A DNA stretch of 36,354 bases, taken from NCBI GenBank assembly GCA_030622545.1, contig JAUXGA010000018.1:1-36354 (forward strand). The letters run 5' to 3'. Below are positions 23,936 through 32,721 of this stretch, one piece after another; the first letter of the stretch is position 1; the number at the start of each line of letters is the position of its first letter. The notes below the pieces were generated by a model that searched no databases, was not told the origin of the DNA, and saw nothing but the letters and a program-made list of their open reading frames with translations. A program made the translations under genes and the position numbers. Source of the DNA: a bacterium. GTDB lineage: Bacteria; Electryoneota; RPQS01; DYHQ01.

Positions 23936-26023
23936 GTGACAGCTCATGCTATTGATCACTTTCGTAATATTGGGATTTTTGGCCATGGCGACGCCGGAAA
24001 AACGACCCTTGCCGAAGCGCTGCTCTTCTCGATGGGAGAAGGGACACGTTTGGGGTCAATTGATGACGGCACCACGCATTCTGATTATACCAAAGCCGAA
24101 ATCGAACGTAAGATATCCATTCAAGCCAGCGTCCTGAGAGGTGATTGGAAAGACCATACCATCACGCTTTTTGATACGCCCGGTTTCTTTGATTTCGTGG
24201 GTGAAGTCGTCAGCAGCCTGCGCGTTGTGGATTTAGCTCTGTTTTCTATCAACGGTTCTTCTGGAGCGGATGTGGGAACGGACCGCATCTGGGATATGGC
24301 GGGCAATCTCGACTTACCGCGCATGTTCTTCGTTTCGAAGCTGAACCGGGATCATATCAACTGGGATAATATCATCGAAGGAATTCAGGAGCGTTTCACC
24401 GACCGTGCCTGTCTGGTACAATTCCCCCTCGAAACCGGTGAAGGTTTTACGTCGGTTGCGGATGTTCTATTGATGAAGAAACTGAAGTTTGCAATGGATG
24501 GCTCTGGGAAGTTCGAAATGTCCGAGCTTGATGGGGATACGAAAAGTCGCGCGGAAGATTTGCGTAATAAGCTGGTGGAACTCGTCGCGGAAGCCGATGA
24601 CGAACTCATGGAAGCTTTCTTCGATAAGGGAGACCTGACGCCGGAACAGTTCGAAAAGGGTTTGAAGCTCGGTTTAAATACCGGCAAAGTTTTTCCGATT
24701 CTTTGCGGCGCTGGTGACAGCAATATAGGGATTCGCAGGCTCCTCGATTTTTTGGTTCAATACGCGCCCTCGCCGCTCAACCGTCCCGCAGTTGTTGGAA
24801 CATCTCCCAATGATGGAAAAGAGTTGACACGCGCCCCATCCGAGAGTGATCCTGCGGCGGCGCTTGTTTTCAAAACAATTTCGGAAGCTCATTTAGGTGA
24901 GCTGTCCTTTTTCCGTATTTTCTCCGGAACGGTCACTCCCGGAATGGAACTAAAAAATCCCAACACGAACAGCAGTGAAAAGATTGGCCAGATTTTCTGG
25001 ATGAGCGGCAAGAAGCGAACGCAAGCCGACAAACTTGTCGCGGGCGAAATCGGTGCGACGGTTAAGCTGAAGAATACGCGCACCGGCGATACACTCTGCG
25101 ACCCGCGCAATCCCTTTCAGTTTCCGGCGATTGAATTTCCGGCTCCGGTTCTGGAGACGGGAATTGTCCCGAAGGCCAAGGGCGATGAGGAAAAGATTTC
25201 GGGAGGAATGCACGCTCTGAAGGCGGAAGATCCGAGTTTTACGCTGACCATGGACGCTGAACTTTCTCAAATCGTTCTCGCCGGGCAGGGTGATTTGCAC
25301 CTGACGATTTTAGTGGACAAACTGAAAGAAAAATCGGGCGTGGAAGTCGATTTCGTAGAACCCAAGATTCCCTACAGGGAAACCATCCGCGGCTCGGCTG
25401 AAGCTGAAGGAAAGCATAAAAAACAGAGCGGCGGCCGGGGGCAGTTCGGCGTGACGTTTGTGAAATTGGAACCGCAGCCTCGCGGGGAAGGTTACGAATT
25501 CGTCAATCAAATCACGGGTGGTGCCATTCCTACGAAGTTTATCCCCGCCGTGGATAAGGGAATCAAGGAAACGCTGCTGCGAGGCGTTATTGCCGGTTAT
25601 CCTGTGGTGGATGTTAAAGTAAGTCTCTATGACGGGAAGTTTCACGATGTGGACTCGTCGGAACTCGCGTTTAAAATCGCGGGATCTCTGGCATTCCGTA
25701 GCGCCTTCAAAAAATGCAAGCCGATTATGCTGGAACCGATTTATGACCTTGAAGTCCGCGTGCCGGAAGAATTCATGGGCGACATCATGGGAGACCTTTC
25801 GAGTCGCCGGGGCAAGATTCAGGGGATGGACGCCGAGGGACGCATGCAGGTGATTCGAGCGAAGATTCCTTTGAAGGAACTCTATCGCTATTCGACGGCC
25901 TTGCGGTCGATGACGCAGGGGCGCGGCATCCATACACAGAGCTTTTCTCACTATGAGGAAGTGCCGCCGGATATTCAGCAGAAGCTCGTGGCGGCTCACA
26001 CCGAAGAGAAGGAAGAGGATTAG
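23936..26023 (+). CDS. fusA2: EF-G2-like translational GTPase
   Basis: The 695-residue protein has the EF-G domain order. The start is GTG at 23936, with GGAGG at 23924-23928. The in-frame upstream residues from 23885 are probably untranslated. The GTPase loop is GHGDAGKTT (residues 16-24), where canonical EF-G has AHIDAGKT. G3 is DTPGFFDF. The G4 region reads SKLNRDH rather than NKMD. GHG, RLGSIDDGTT and SDYTKAE are typical of the EF-G2/EF-G-like subfamily, not the housekeeping factor. Domain IV (SGGRGQFGVTFVKLEP) and domain V (MGDIMGDLSSRRGKIQGMD) are present. The precise role of this subfamily is uncertain. It is followed by, and overlaps by one base, the HIT gene. Confidence 0.93.
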   Translation: MTAHAIDHFRNIGIFGHGDAGKTTLAEALLFSMGEGTRLGSIDDGTTHSDYTKAEIERKISIQASVLRGDWKDHTITLFDTPGFFDFVGEVVSSLRVVDLALFSINGSSGADVGTDRIWDMAGNLDLPRMFFVSKLNRDHINWDNIIEGIQERFTDRACLVQFPLETGEGFTSVADVLLMKKLKFAMDGSGKFEMSELDGDTKSRAEDLRNKLVELVAEADDELMEAFFDKGDLTPEQFEKGLKLGLNTGKVFPILCGAGDSNIGIRRLLDFLVQYAPSPLNRPAVVGTSPNDGKELTRAPSESDPAAALVFKTISEAHLGELSFFRIFSGTVTPGMELKNPNTNSSEKIGQIFWMSGKKRTQADKLVAGEIGATVKLKNTRTGDTLCDPRNPFQFPAIEFPAPVLETGIVPKAKGDEEKISGGMHALKAEDPSFTLTMDAELSQIVLAGQGDLHLTILVDKLKEKSGVEVDFVEPKIPYRETIRGSAEAEGKHKKQSGGRGQFGVTFVKLEPQPRGEGYEFVNQITGGAIPTKFIPAVDKGIKETLLRGVIAGYPVVDVKVSLYDGKFHDVDSSELAFKIAGSLAFRSAFKKCKPIMLEPIYDLEVRVPEEFMGDIMGDLSSRRGKIQGMDAEGRMQVIRAKIPLKELYRYSTALRSMTQGRGIHTQSFSHYEEVPPDIQQKLVAAHTEEKEED

Positions 26024-26517
26024 TGGAGATACTCTGGGCTCCGTGGCGGATGGAGTATTTACGCGGGACAGCCGTGGAAGACGAAAAGAAAGACTGTATT
26101 TTTTGCAGGATGCTCAAAGAGAATCGGGACAGAGAGAATCTGATTCTCTATCGCGGCTCGTCGGCGTTTGTCGTGATGAATCTCTATCCGTATAATTCCG
26201 GGCATCTGATGGTTGTCCCGAACCGGCATATCGGTCAGCTTTCGGATTTGCAGCCTGAGGAAATGCTCGAGCTCGGGAAACTGCTTCAGCAAACCGTACG
26301 CGTCTTAGAACGCACGATGCAGCCGCAGGGTTTTAACATCGGCATGAACTTGGGGCGAATTGCCGGTGCGGGAATCGCTGATCATATTCATTATCACTTG
26401 GTGCCGCGTTGGGGCGGCGATACGAATTTCATGCCGGTCGTCGGGCAAACGAAAGTCCTCTCGGAATCGTTGCAGGAAGGCTGGGAGAGACTGAGCGAGG
26501 CGTTCCGCGAGAGGTGA
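26023..26517 (+). CDS. HIT-family nucleotide hydrolase/phosphorylase
   Basis: The 164-residue protein has WAPWRMEYL at the start and CIFC as half of a Zn site, then SGHLMVVPNRHIG and the histidine triad HIHYHLVPRW. This matches the Ap4A-phosphorylase-like HIT group of Bacteria, which cleave dinucleoside polyphosphates or AMP esters. The start is GTG at 26023, sharing one base with the EF-G2 stop (TAGTG), so the genes are coupled. Function on a particular substrate cannot be read from sequence. With the macrodomain gene next, a role in removal of nucleotide derivatives is plausible. Confidence 0.9.
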   Translation: MEILWAPWRMEYLRGTAVEDEKKDCIFCRMLKENRDRENLILYRGSSAFVVMNLYPYNSGHLMVVPNRHIGQLSDLQPEEMLELGKLLQQTVRVLERTMQPQGFNIGMNLGRIAGAGIADHIHYHLVPRWGGDTNFMPVVGQTKVLSESLQEGWERLSEAFRER

Positions 26518-26544
26518 GGGCACCCACTCGCGGCGATTTTTATA

Positions 26545-27063
26545 ATGAAATGCGGCAAGGGCGAACTCGAAATTCTTCAGGGGGACATCACCGACCAGAC
26601 AACCGATGCGATTGTCAATGCGGCGAACAACCGTTTAGTATTGGGCGCGGGTGTCGCCGGAGCAATTGCTCGCAAAGGTGGGCCGACGATTCAGGAAGAA
26701 TGCAACCGGCATGGGCCTATCAACGTCGGTGAGGCTGCCATCACCAAAGCGGGAAATCTGCCGTGCAAGTGGGTGATTCATGCGGCGGGGATGGCGCCCG
26801 GCGGTCCGGTTACTACGAACGCTCTTGAAAACTGCACACGCGCCAGCCTCGACATCTGCCGCAAACATAACATTTCTTCCATTTCCTTTCCAGCGATTGG
26901 CGCGGGCATCGGCGGGCTTGATATTAATGTATGCGCCGAGACGATGCTGAAAATTGCCAAGCAGCATCTCGAACAATTCAACATCCCTCAAAAAGTTATC
27001 TTTGTCCTCTATGATAAACCCTCCTGTGAAATCTTCCGAAATATCTGGGAAACAGTTCAGTGA
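26545..27063 (+). CDS. Macrodomain (ADP-ribose-binding) protein
   Basis: The 172-residue protein is a single macrodomain of the O-acetyl-ADP-ribose deacetylase type. It has LEILQGDITDQTTDAIVNAANN, with the D and N that contact adenine and the distal ribose, the GAGVAGAIARKGG loop, and FPAIGAGIGG binding the diphosphate. It probably hydrolyses ADP-ribose adducts. It follows the HIT gene by 27 bases in the same direction. No ribosome-binding site is obvious before the ATG at 26545. Confidence 0.93.
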   Translation: MKCGKGELEILQGDITDQTTDAIVNAANNRLVLGAGVAGAIARKGGPTIQEECNRHGPINVGEAAITKAGNLPCKWVIHAAGMAPGGPVTTNALENCTRASLDICRKHNISSISFPAIGAGIGGLDINVCAETMLKIAKQHLEQFNIPQKVIFVLYDKPSCEIFRNIWETVQ

Positions 27064-27132
27064 AATTGCGTTTTGTATTATACCTTCATCCCTTCAAATC
27101 AATTAATAGTTATCTAAGTGAAGAATGTAGTT

Positions 27133-27768
27133 ATGGATTGGACGACAGTTCTTAGTAATTTAAGTATCAGTGGAGTAGTAGTACTCGGATCAGTCTTCTT
27201 GATTAAACGCTTCTTTGAACATTCTTTTAGTGCTGCTTTGGAGAAGTACAAATCACAACTAAATATAGACCTTGAAAAGCACAAGGCTGATCTGCAACGG
27301 GCAGCGATACAATACCAGATTACATATTCAAAGTTGCACACCGATAGAGCTGCCGTTATCGTAGAGTTAAATACAAAAATGGTAAAGATGTACTGGTCCC
27401 TAGAGTCTTTTACACTTCATCAATCTGGTGATGTATCTGTTGAGAAAAAAGCTGAAACAGCATATACGGACATCAAAGATTTTGAATTCTATTATAAATG
27501 CAATATGATTTATTTTGGTAAGAATATCTGTGCTTTGATTGATTCAATGTTGCCCAAAGCATATAAAGCACAGACTGCTGCCAAAATATCATGGGAATCT
27601 AATGTGGACAGAAGTAATTTGGATATTCGAAAAGAGAAAGCCCAAGCATGGAAAGAATCGTGGAAGATTATAGAAAAAGAACTTCCCAAAATTCAGGAGA
27701 ACTTGCAGGAAGAATTTAGGGAGCTTTTAGATGTGGGGGGGCCGATTTCATCTGAAGGCAAGAACTAG
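27133..27768 (+). CDS. Membrane-anchored coiled-coil hypothetical protein
   Basis: The protein has about 211 residues from the ATG at 27133. A GTG at 27118 is an alternative, and neither has a clear ribosome-binding site. An N-terminal helix (LSISGVVVLGSVFLIKRFF) anchors it, followed by a long charged helix (AALEKYKSQLNIDLEKHKAD) predicted to be coiled coil, then a mixed helical domain (residues ~70-200). The layout of one anchor plus coiled coil plus helical body is seen in many accessory proteins, for example phage-resistance effectors, but I recognise no family. Codon use is AT-rich compared with the macrodomain and sdh genes, suggesting acquisition. Confidence 0.7.
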   Translation: MDWTTVLSNLSISGVVVLGSVFLIKRFFEHSFSAALEKYKSQLNIDLEKHKADLQRAAIQYQITYSKLHTDRAAVIVELNTKMVKMYWSLESFTLHQSGDVSVEKKAETAYTDIKDFEFYYKCNMIYFGKNICALIDSMLPKAYKAQTAAKISWESNVDRSNLDIRKEKAQAWKESWKIIEKELPKIQENLQEEFRELLDVGGPISSEGKN

Positions 27769-27839
27769 TGCCATTTGATAAAAATATGGTGTGTGTTTGA
27801 CGAATTACGGTGATAACGGTTTAGAAGAACATTTTCATC

Positions 27840-27888
27840 AATAAAGGTATCCCCCCACCGGGGACGGTGGGGGCTAGTGTTCTTTATT
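27840..27888. repeat. Long hairpin between the hypothetical gene and the sdh operon
   Basis: An outer stem AATAAAG / CTTTATT (27840-27846, 27882-27888) and an inner perfect stem CCCCCACC / GGTGGGGG (27852-27859, 27866-27873) with loop GGGGAC. The outer arms match those of the terminator at 23523. It may end the upstream transcript or act in the sdh leader. No T-run follows beyond TTC. Confidence 0.6.
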
Positions 27889-27929
27889 TCAAAGCAATTT
27901 TGTACATATATTGATTGAAGGAGGTACCC

Positions 27930-28337
27930 TTGCGTTATCGAATTCGTACGGGGGCACTCGCATTTATTTTGCACCGGGCCACAGGGTTGGCTCTGGTGCT
28001 CTATCTTTTCGTGCATATCTTCTCGGTGTCGAGGCTGGCCAATCCGGCGAGCTTCAACGAGGAGATGGCCCTCTATTCATCGGCGCTGTTTAAATTCGTC
28101 GAGCTCGGATTGCTTGGTGTCGTGGTCGCGCATGTCCTGAATGGAGCGCGCATTATCGCGGTGGATTTCTGGGGCGCGTCTCGCAAACAGGCCACTGTTT
28201 TCTATGTTGCGGTCGGTGTCGGCACGCTGGTTGTACTCTATGGCGCGATTCATTTGCTGCCTGCGGTCTTCGACGGCATCTCCAGTGGGCAATTGCTGTC
28301 CCCAAGTTATGAAGTTATTCACGGAGGGGGGCACTGA
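27930..28337 (+). CDS. sdhC: Succinate dehydrogenase cytochrome b556 subunit
   Basis: The 135-residue protein starts at TTG 27930, placed 5 bases after AAGGAGG. The in-frame TTG at 27915 lies before this site. It has LHRATGLALVLYLFVHIFSV (HR...H, heme and quinone-side residues), then VAHVLNGARIIAVDFW with the second heme-ligand-type His, and a third helix ATVFYVAVGVGTLVVLYGA. First gene of a tight sdhCDAB operon. sdhD begins inside the stop codon (TGATG). Together they anchor SdhAB in the membrane. Confidence 0.93.
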   Translation: MRYRIRTGALAFILHRATGLALVLYLFVHIFSVSRLANPASFNEEMALYSSALFKFVELGLLGVVVAHVLNGARIIAVDFWGASRKQATVFYVAVGVGTLVVLYGAIHLLPAVFDGISSGQLLSPSYEVIHGGGH

Positions 28338-28807
28338 TGCTGAGAGAAAAAGGATTTGAACCGGGAGGCCAGTTTATCTGGTTTTTCCACAGGGTTTCGG
28401 GATTTGCTCTGGTGATATTGCTGATTCTGCATTTCGCCTGGGTGCATTTTTCGACGGATGTCACCAGCGACGGACTGCTGACATTCAATGATGTCATGAA
28501 CCGCCTTTCCAGTCCGTTTTTTAAAGCGATTGATTTGAGCTTTTTGGTGCTCGCGCTGGCGCATGGACTCATGGGCGTCATGCTTTCGATTCAAGACTAC
28601 ATCAAGCGGCAAGGCTTGCGCATGATTGCGGTCGGAACCGTGTGGATATTAGCGATTGTGTTCGGTGTGTGGGGAAGTGTGACGATTCTGACGTTGAAAC
28701 CGCACGAGCCCGGCACGACGCCGGAGCCTGTTCGGAAAGTCACCGGCGTGCCTCAGCCCGCTGAAGAAAATCAAGCCCTGTGGCAGATTGTGGAGGATGG
28801 GCAATGA
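28337..28807 (+). CDS. sdhD: Succinate dehydrogenase hydrophobic membrane anchor subunit
   Basis: The 156-residue protein has helices [40 protein letters not shown] and [20 protein letters not shown], each with histidines placed as in SdhC-like anchors. The C-terminus is an extra polar tail rich in Pro and Glu ([21 protein letters not shown]) of about 40 residues that is not common in SdhD. It overlaps sdhC by one base and sdhA by 4 bases. Confidence 0.9.
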   Translation: MLREKGFEPGGQFIWFFHRVSGFALVILLILHFAWVHFSTDVTSDGLLTFNDVMNRLSSPFFKAIDLSFLVLALAHGLMGVMLSIQDYIKRQGLRMIAVGTVWILAIVFGVWGSVTILTLKPHEPGTTPEPVRKVTGVPQPAEENQALWQIVEDGQ

Positions 28808-30537
28808 CGCATAAACATGATGTAATTATTATTGGCTCAGGTTTGGCGGGGTTGCGCGCGGCGCTTGAAGTCGGTAAAGTCGCCGATGTCGCCGTCCTGA
28901 CGAAGCTCTATCCTTCACGCTCACACTCCGGCGCGGCGCAGGGCGGTATTGCCGCGACGCTCAAGAACGTTGATTCTGACGACTGCGTCGAATTCCATAT
29001 ATTTGATACGGTGAAGGGTTCGGACTATCTCGGGGATCAGGATGCTATCGAGAATATGTGCAATGAGGCACCCGAAGTCGTCTATGAAACCGAACACATG
29101 GGTGTGCCTTACAGCCGAACTGAAGATGGTAAAATCCATCAGCGCAAGTTCGGTGGTCACAGTTTGAACCATGGGAAGGTGGCCGTGCGTCGTTCGTGTT
29201 ACGCGGCAGATTACACAGGCCATGTCCTGCTGCACACGTTTTACGAACAGTGCATCAAAAATCAGGTGCGTTTCTATAACGAATTTCAGGCGATGTCGCT
29301 GCTTGTTAAGGACAACGTCTGTCAGGGTTTCGTTGCGTGGGATATTATCAATGGCGGGCTGCACGTTTTCCATGCAAAAGCGGTGATGTTCGCGACCGGC
29401 GGCTATGGACGAGCGTTCAAGATTACATCGAACGCTCACTCGTCCACCGGCGACGGTCTCTCGCTTTGCACGCGCGTCGGTTTGCCGATTGAAGATATGG
29501 AATTCGTGCAGTTTCATCCGACGGGACTTTACAAACAGGGGATTTTAGTTTCCGAAGGCGCTCGCGGTGAAGGAGCGTATCTTTTAAATGGTCAAAATGA
29601 GCGATTCATGGAACGCTATGCGCCGACGCTGATGGAACTCGCGCCGCGTGATATGATTGCTCGCGCCATTCAAACTGAACTTTTAGAAGGGCGCGGTTGC
29701 GGCCCGAACAAAGATCATGTCTATCTGGACATCCGGCACCTCGGTGAAGCAAAAATCACCGCCGTTATTCCACAAATCAAGGGATTGTGTCTCGACTTCG
29801 CGGCGATTGATCCCATCAAGGAGCCGATTCCGATTCAACCGACGGCGCACTATTCGATGGGCGGTATTCCGGTCACGGTTGACGGGCGTGTGATATACGA
29901 TGCGAAGAATTCCATCGTTGAAGGACTTTATGCCGCCGGAGAATGCGCGTGCGTTTCGGTTCATGGAGCCAATCGTCTGGGGACGAATTCGCTGTTGGAT
30001 GCTGCCGCCAACGGACGCCGCACGGGGAAGGCGATTTGCGCGGACGTCGGCAAACTGAAACACAGTGAGCTGCCCGACAATCCAATGAAAGCCGCGCAGG
30101 ATGAAATGAATCGTGTGCTTGGCGGCACTGGAAAAGAGAAAGTCATCCGCATTCGCCATGACCTTCGCGATTCGATGGAAGAGAACTGCGGCGTGTTCCG
30201 AACGTCTGAAAAACTGACGAAGCAGAAGCAGATTTTGAAAGACCTGCATGAGCGATTCCGTCATATCAAGATTGACGATAAGGCGAAGATTTTTAATTCC
30301 GACCTCATGGAGGCCATCGAACTCGAACACATGCTTGAATTCTGCGAGGTCATTGTCGAAGGAGCTTTGAATCGAAACGAGAGCCGCGGAGGGCATTCGC
30401 GCACCGATTTTCCCAAGCGTGATGACGACAATTGGCTGAAACACACCATGGCGTGGCGCGGTGAAGACGGTAAAATCACCTTCGACTACAAACCGGTGAT
30501 CATCAAAAATTACCAGCCGATGGAGAGGAAATACTAA
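28804..30537 (+). CDS. sdhA: Succinate dehydrogenase flavoprotein subunit
   Basis: This subunit oxidises succinate to fumarate with covalently bound FAD. The 577-residue protein shows [12 protein letters not shown] (FAD Rossmann), [13 protein letters not shown] with H41 as the flavin-linked histidine, [37 protein letters not shown] and [11 protein letters not shown]. The start is the ATG at 28804, overlapping the sdhD stop (ATGA). An upstream in-frame ATG at 28780 would lie wholly inside sdhD. Length fits the family. Confidence 0.96.
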   Translation: MTHKHDVIIIGSGLAGLRAALEVGKVADVAVLTKLYPSRSHSGAAQGGIAATLKNVDSDDCVEFHIFDTVKGSDYLGDQDAIENMCNEAPEVVYETEHMGVPYSRTEDGKIHQRKFGGHSLNHGKVAVRRSCYAADYTGHVLLHTFYEQCIKNQVRFYNEFQAMSLLVKDNVCQGFVAWDIINGGLHVFHAKAVMFATGGYGRAFKITSNAHSSTGDGLSLCTRVGLPIEDMEFVQFHPTGLYKQGILVSEGARGEGAYLLNGQNERFMERYAPTLMELAPRDMIARAIQTELLEGRGCGPNKDHVYLDIRHLGEAKITAVIPQIKGLCLDFAAIDPIKEPIPIQPTAHYSMGGIPVTVDGRVIYDAKNSIVEGLYAAGECACVSVHGANRLGTNSLLDAAANGRRTGKAICADVGKLKHSELPDNPMKAAQDEMNRVLGGTGKEKVIRIRHDLRDSMEENCGVFRTSEKLTKQKQILKDLHERFRHIKIDDKAKIFNSDLMEAIELEHMLEFCEVIVEGALNRNESRGGHSRTDFPKRDDDNWLKHTMAWRGEDGKITFDYKPVIIKNYQPMERKY

Positions 30538-31239
30538 ATGGAACGCACATTCAAAATATTCCGCTATGATCCCGAAAAGAATGGAAAGCCCCATTTCCAG
30601 ACCTACAAGCTGGACTGTCCATCGGGTTGTACGGTGCTGGACGCGCTGTATAATATCAAGGGCGAGCTGGACGGCACGCTCACCTATCGTCGTTCCTGCC
30701 GCAGCGGTATTTGCGGTTCATGCGGCATGAAAATCAACGGCATCAACTGCCTCGCGTGCAAGACACAAGTGGAATTTCTTAAGGGCAAAGTGATTTATGT
30801 CGAACCTCTGCCGGGATTTCCTATCCTGCGAGATTTGGTGATTGATTTGGAACCGTTCTGGGAGAAATTCGAAGCGATTAAGCCGTATCTGATTAATAAC
30901 AGCAAACCTCCGACGACGGAGCGTTATCAAAGCGAAGAGGATCAGCTAAAAATCGAAGAAGCCTCATGGTGTATTTTATGCAACTGCTGTACCTCATCGT
31001 GCCCGTCGTTCTGGGCAAACAAAGAATACCTCGGACCGGCGGCGCTGCTGAAAGCGTATCGCTTCGTTTTCGATTCGCGTGACCAAGGCGCTGAGGAGCG
31101 CTACCGGATGCTGAACACGAGATCAGGTTTGTGGCGCTGCCATACGATTTTTAACTGCATGGATGCGTGCCCGCAGGACATCAACATCACCGATTACATT
31201 TCGCAGTTGAAAACGAGAATCGTGTCGGAACGGTATTAA
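30538..31239 (+). CDS. sdhB: Succinate dehydrogenase iron-sulfur subunit
   Basis: The 233-residue subunit transfers electrons from FAD to quinone. The [2Fe-2S] ligands are in [21 protein letters not shown]. The [4Fe-4S] site is [12 protein letters not shown] (CxxCxxCxxxCP). The [3Fe-4S] site is [12 protein letters not shown] (Cx5Cx3CP). It starts directly at the stop of sdhA (TAAATG). It completes the C-D-A-B order and ends the operon. Confidence 0.96.
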   Translation: MERTFKIFRYDPEKNGKPHFQTYKLDCPSGCTVLDALYNIKGELDGTLTYRRSCRSGICGSCGMKINGINCLACKTQVEFLKGKVIYVEPLPGFPILRDLVIDLEPFWEKFEAIKPYLINNSKPPTTERYQSEEDQLKIEEASWCILCNCCTSSCPSFWANKEYLGPAALLKAYRFVFDSRDQGAEERYRMLNTRSGLWRCHTIFNCMDACPQDINITDYISQLKTRIVSERY

Positions 31240-31252
31240 GATCTGTAGGGTG

Positions 31253-31267
31253 TGGGTCTGTGACCCA
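31253..31267. repeat. Small palindrome upstream of yjbQ
   Basis: TGGGTC-TGT-GACCCA at 31253-31267, in the 91-base gap between sdhB and yjbQ, preceded by GTAGGG. It resembles the GTAGGGGC-type arms at 34843 and may be a fragment of the same class of palindromic repeat. Confidence 0.45.
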
Positions 31268-31330
31268 TCCTTTGCAAGTTCCCACCTATGGGCTGGCTCC
31301 GCCTGTCCGATAGAAAACAGGAAGCTCAAA

Positions 31331-31741
31331 ATGAAATCACACACGGAATACTTGACCTTCAACACGCGCAAGCGGCGAGAGTATATCAATATCACGGACA
31401 AAGTCGCGGATGCGGTTTCGAAATCGTCTGTGCAGGAAGGCATGGCGCTCGTATCGGCGATGCACATCACCGCGGGTGTTTGGGTGAATGATGCCGAAGA
31501 CGGACTGCTTGCTGATATTGATGAATGGTTGGAAAAGCTTGCGCCGTATGGAGATTACCGGCACCATCGCACCGGCGAGGATAACGGCGACGCTCATCTG
31601 AAATCATTGCTGGTTCACCATGAAATCATCCTGCCGATTACGAATGGCGCGCTTGATCTCGGCCCGTGGCAGCAGGTTTATTACGCTGAGTTCGACGGGA
31701 AACGCCGCAAACGCGTCATCATCAAGGTCATGGGCGAGTAG
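31331..31741 (+). CDS. yjbQ: YjbQ-family protein (secondary thiamine-phosphate synthase type)
   Basis: The 136-residue protein has the UPF0047/YjbQ signature: [12 protein letters not shown], then [46 protein letters not shown] and [19 protein letters not shown]. The clustered His and Asp/Asn residues are conserved in the family. YjbQ was shown to have weak thiamine-phosphate synthase activity. The physiological role remains open. The start at 31331 follows AGGAAG. The in-frame residues upstream to 31250 come from the repeat-bearing gap and are excluded. Confidence 0.93.
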   Translation: MKSHTEYLTFNTRKRREYINITDKVADAVSKSSVQEGMALVSAMHITAGVWVNDAEDGLLADIDEWLEKLAPYGDYRHHRTGEDNGDAHLKSLLVHHEIILPITNGALDLGPWQQVYYAEFDGKRRKRVIIKVMGE

Positions 31742-31774
31742 GCGGGAATTCCGGTGGAAATTTAGTTTCTTGAT

Positions 31775-31804
31775 GAGCGCGAATCCTCGCGCTCGTCTTG
31801 TCTT
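31775..31804 (+). terminator. Terminator-like hairpin
   Basis: A perfect 8-bp stem GAGCGCGA / TCGCGCTC with loop ATCC, then GTCTTGTCTT. It lies between yjbQ and the transketolase genes, whose first start is 12 bases on. Confidence 0.65.
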
Positions 31805-31815
31805 TGGGAAGATTC

Positions 31816-32721
31816 ATGAATGCAAACAATGAATTGAACGTTTTGAAAGCCACAGCGCAGCAGATTCGCCGCGATGTGCTTCTGATGATTAACAATGCGC
31901 AATCCGGTCATCCGGGAGGGCCGTTGTCGGCGGCGGATTATTTAACCGTGCTTTGGTTCAAGTATCTGCGCTGTGATGTGAAGAATCCGTTCTGGGAACA
32001 GCGTGATCGGTTTGTGATGTCGAATGGTCATTGCTCGGCGCTCAATTATGCGCTGTTGGCAAGGCGAGGTTTTTTCGATCCGGGTTATTTGCTCACGTTC
32101 CGCACCTTGGAATCGCGGCTTGTCGGTCATCCTTCACGGGTAAAATTGCCGTTTATCGAAGTTTCCACGGGTTCGCTCGGGCAGGGGCTTTCGGTGGCGC
32201 ATGGGATGGCGTTGGGCGCGAAACTTCGCGGGTGGGATGATGCGACGATTTATTGTAACTGCGGCGACGGTGAATTGCAGGAAGGCAGTTGCTGGGAAGC
32301 GATTACTTCCGCAGGGCACCGAAAGTCCGAGAACCTCGTTCTCATGGTGGACTACAACAACGCGCAGATTGACGGCTTCGTTCCGGATGTGAAAGAACTG
32401 GCTCCGTTAGCGGAGAAGCTGCGCGCTTTTCATTGGCGTGTCATCGAAGCCGACGGTCATGATTTCGAGCAGATTGATCGCGCATTTGCCGAAGCGAAGC
32501 AGCGCGCAGGAAAACCGACCGCGCTTCTTTTTCGCACGGTGATGATGAAGGGTTGTCCGAGTTTTGAAAATATTCCGGGCTGGCATGGACGCCCTCCGAC
32601 AGATGACGAAGCGCGCGTGATGTTGCGCGAGTTAGGTTTCGATGATGATTTGGAAAAGGCGCGGGCAAGTATGGGAAATCGCGATTTTCATCCGGCAGTG
32701 CCGATGGAGGAACAGCTATGA
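31816..32721 (+). CDS. tktN: Transketolase, N-terminal subunit
   Basis: The 301-residue protein is the thiamine-diphosphate and phosphate-binding half of a split transketolase, as in many Archaea and FCB bacteria. It has SGHPGGPLSAADYLT, SNGHCSALNYALLA, STGSLGQGLSVAHGMALG and the ThDP motif GDGELQEGSCWEA ending in NN (DYNNAQIDG). GGGAAG precedes the ATG at 31816. The in-frame ATG-less extension to 31798 is not needed. Its 4-base overlap with the next gene (ATGA) couples the two subunits. Pentose-phosphate and Calvin-type carbon flux. Confidence 0.95.
   Translation: MNANNELNVLKATAQQIRRDVLLMINNAQSGHPGGPLSAADYLTVLWFKYLRCDVKNPFWEQRDRFVMSNGHCSALNYALLARRGFFDPGYLLTFRTLESRLVGHPSRVKLPFIEVSTGSLGQGLSVAHGMALGAKLRGWDDATIYCNCGDGELQEGSCWEAITSAGHRKSENLVLMVDYNNAQIDGFVPDVKELAPLAEKLRAFHWRVIEADGHDFEQIDRAFAEAKQRAGKPTALLFRTVMMKGCPSFENIPGWHGRPPTDDEARVMLRELGFDDDLEKARASMGNRDFHPAVPMEEQL

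Noticed and set aside
25310-25999. Long minus-strand frame within EF-G2
   Set aside because: It lies wholly over strongly conserved EF-G2 codons and its composition (Arg/His/Phe-rich) is typical of an antisense shadow.
29683-30594. 303-residue minus-strand frame over sdhA
   Set aside because: Same reason: antisense shadow of sdhA with no independent motif.
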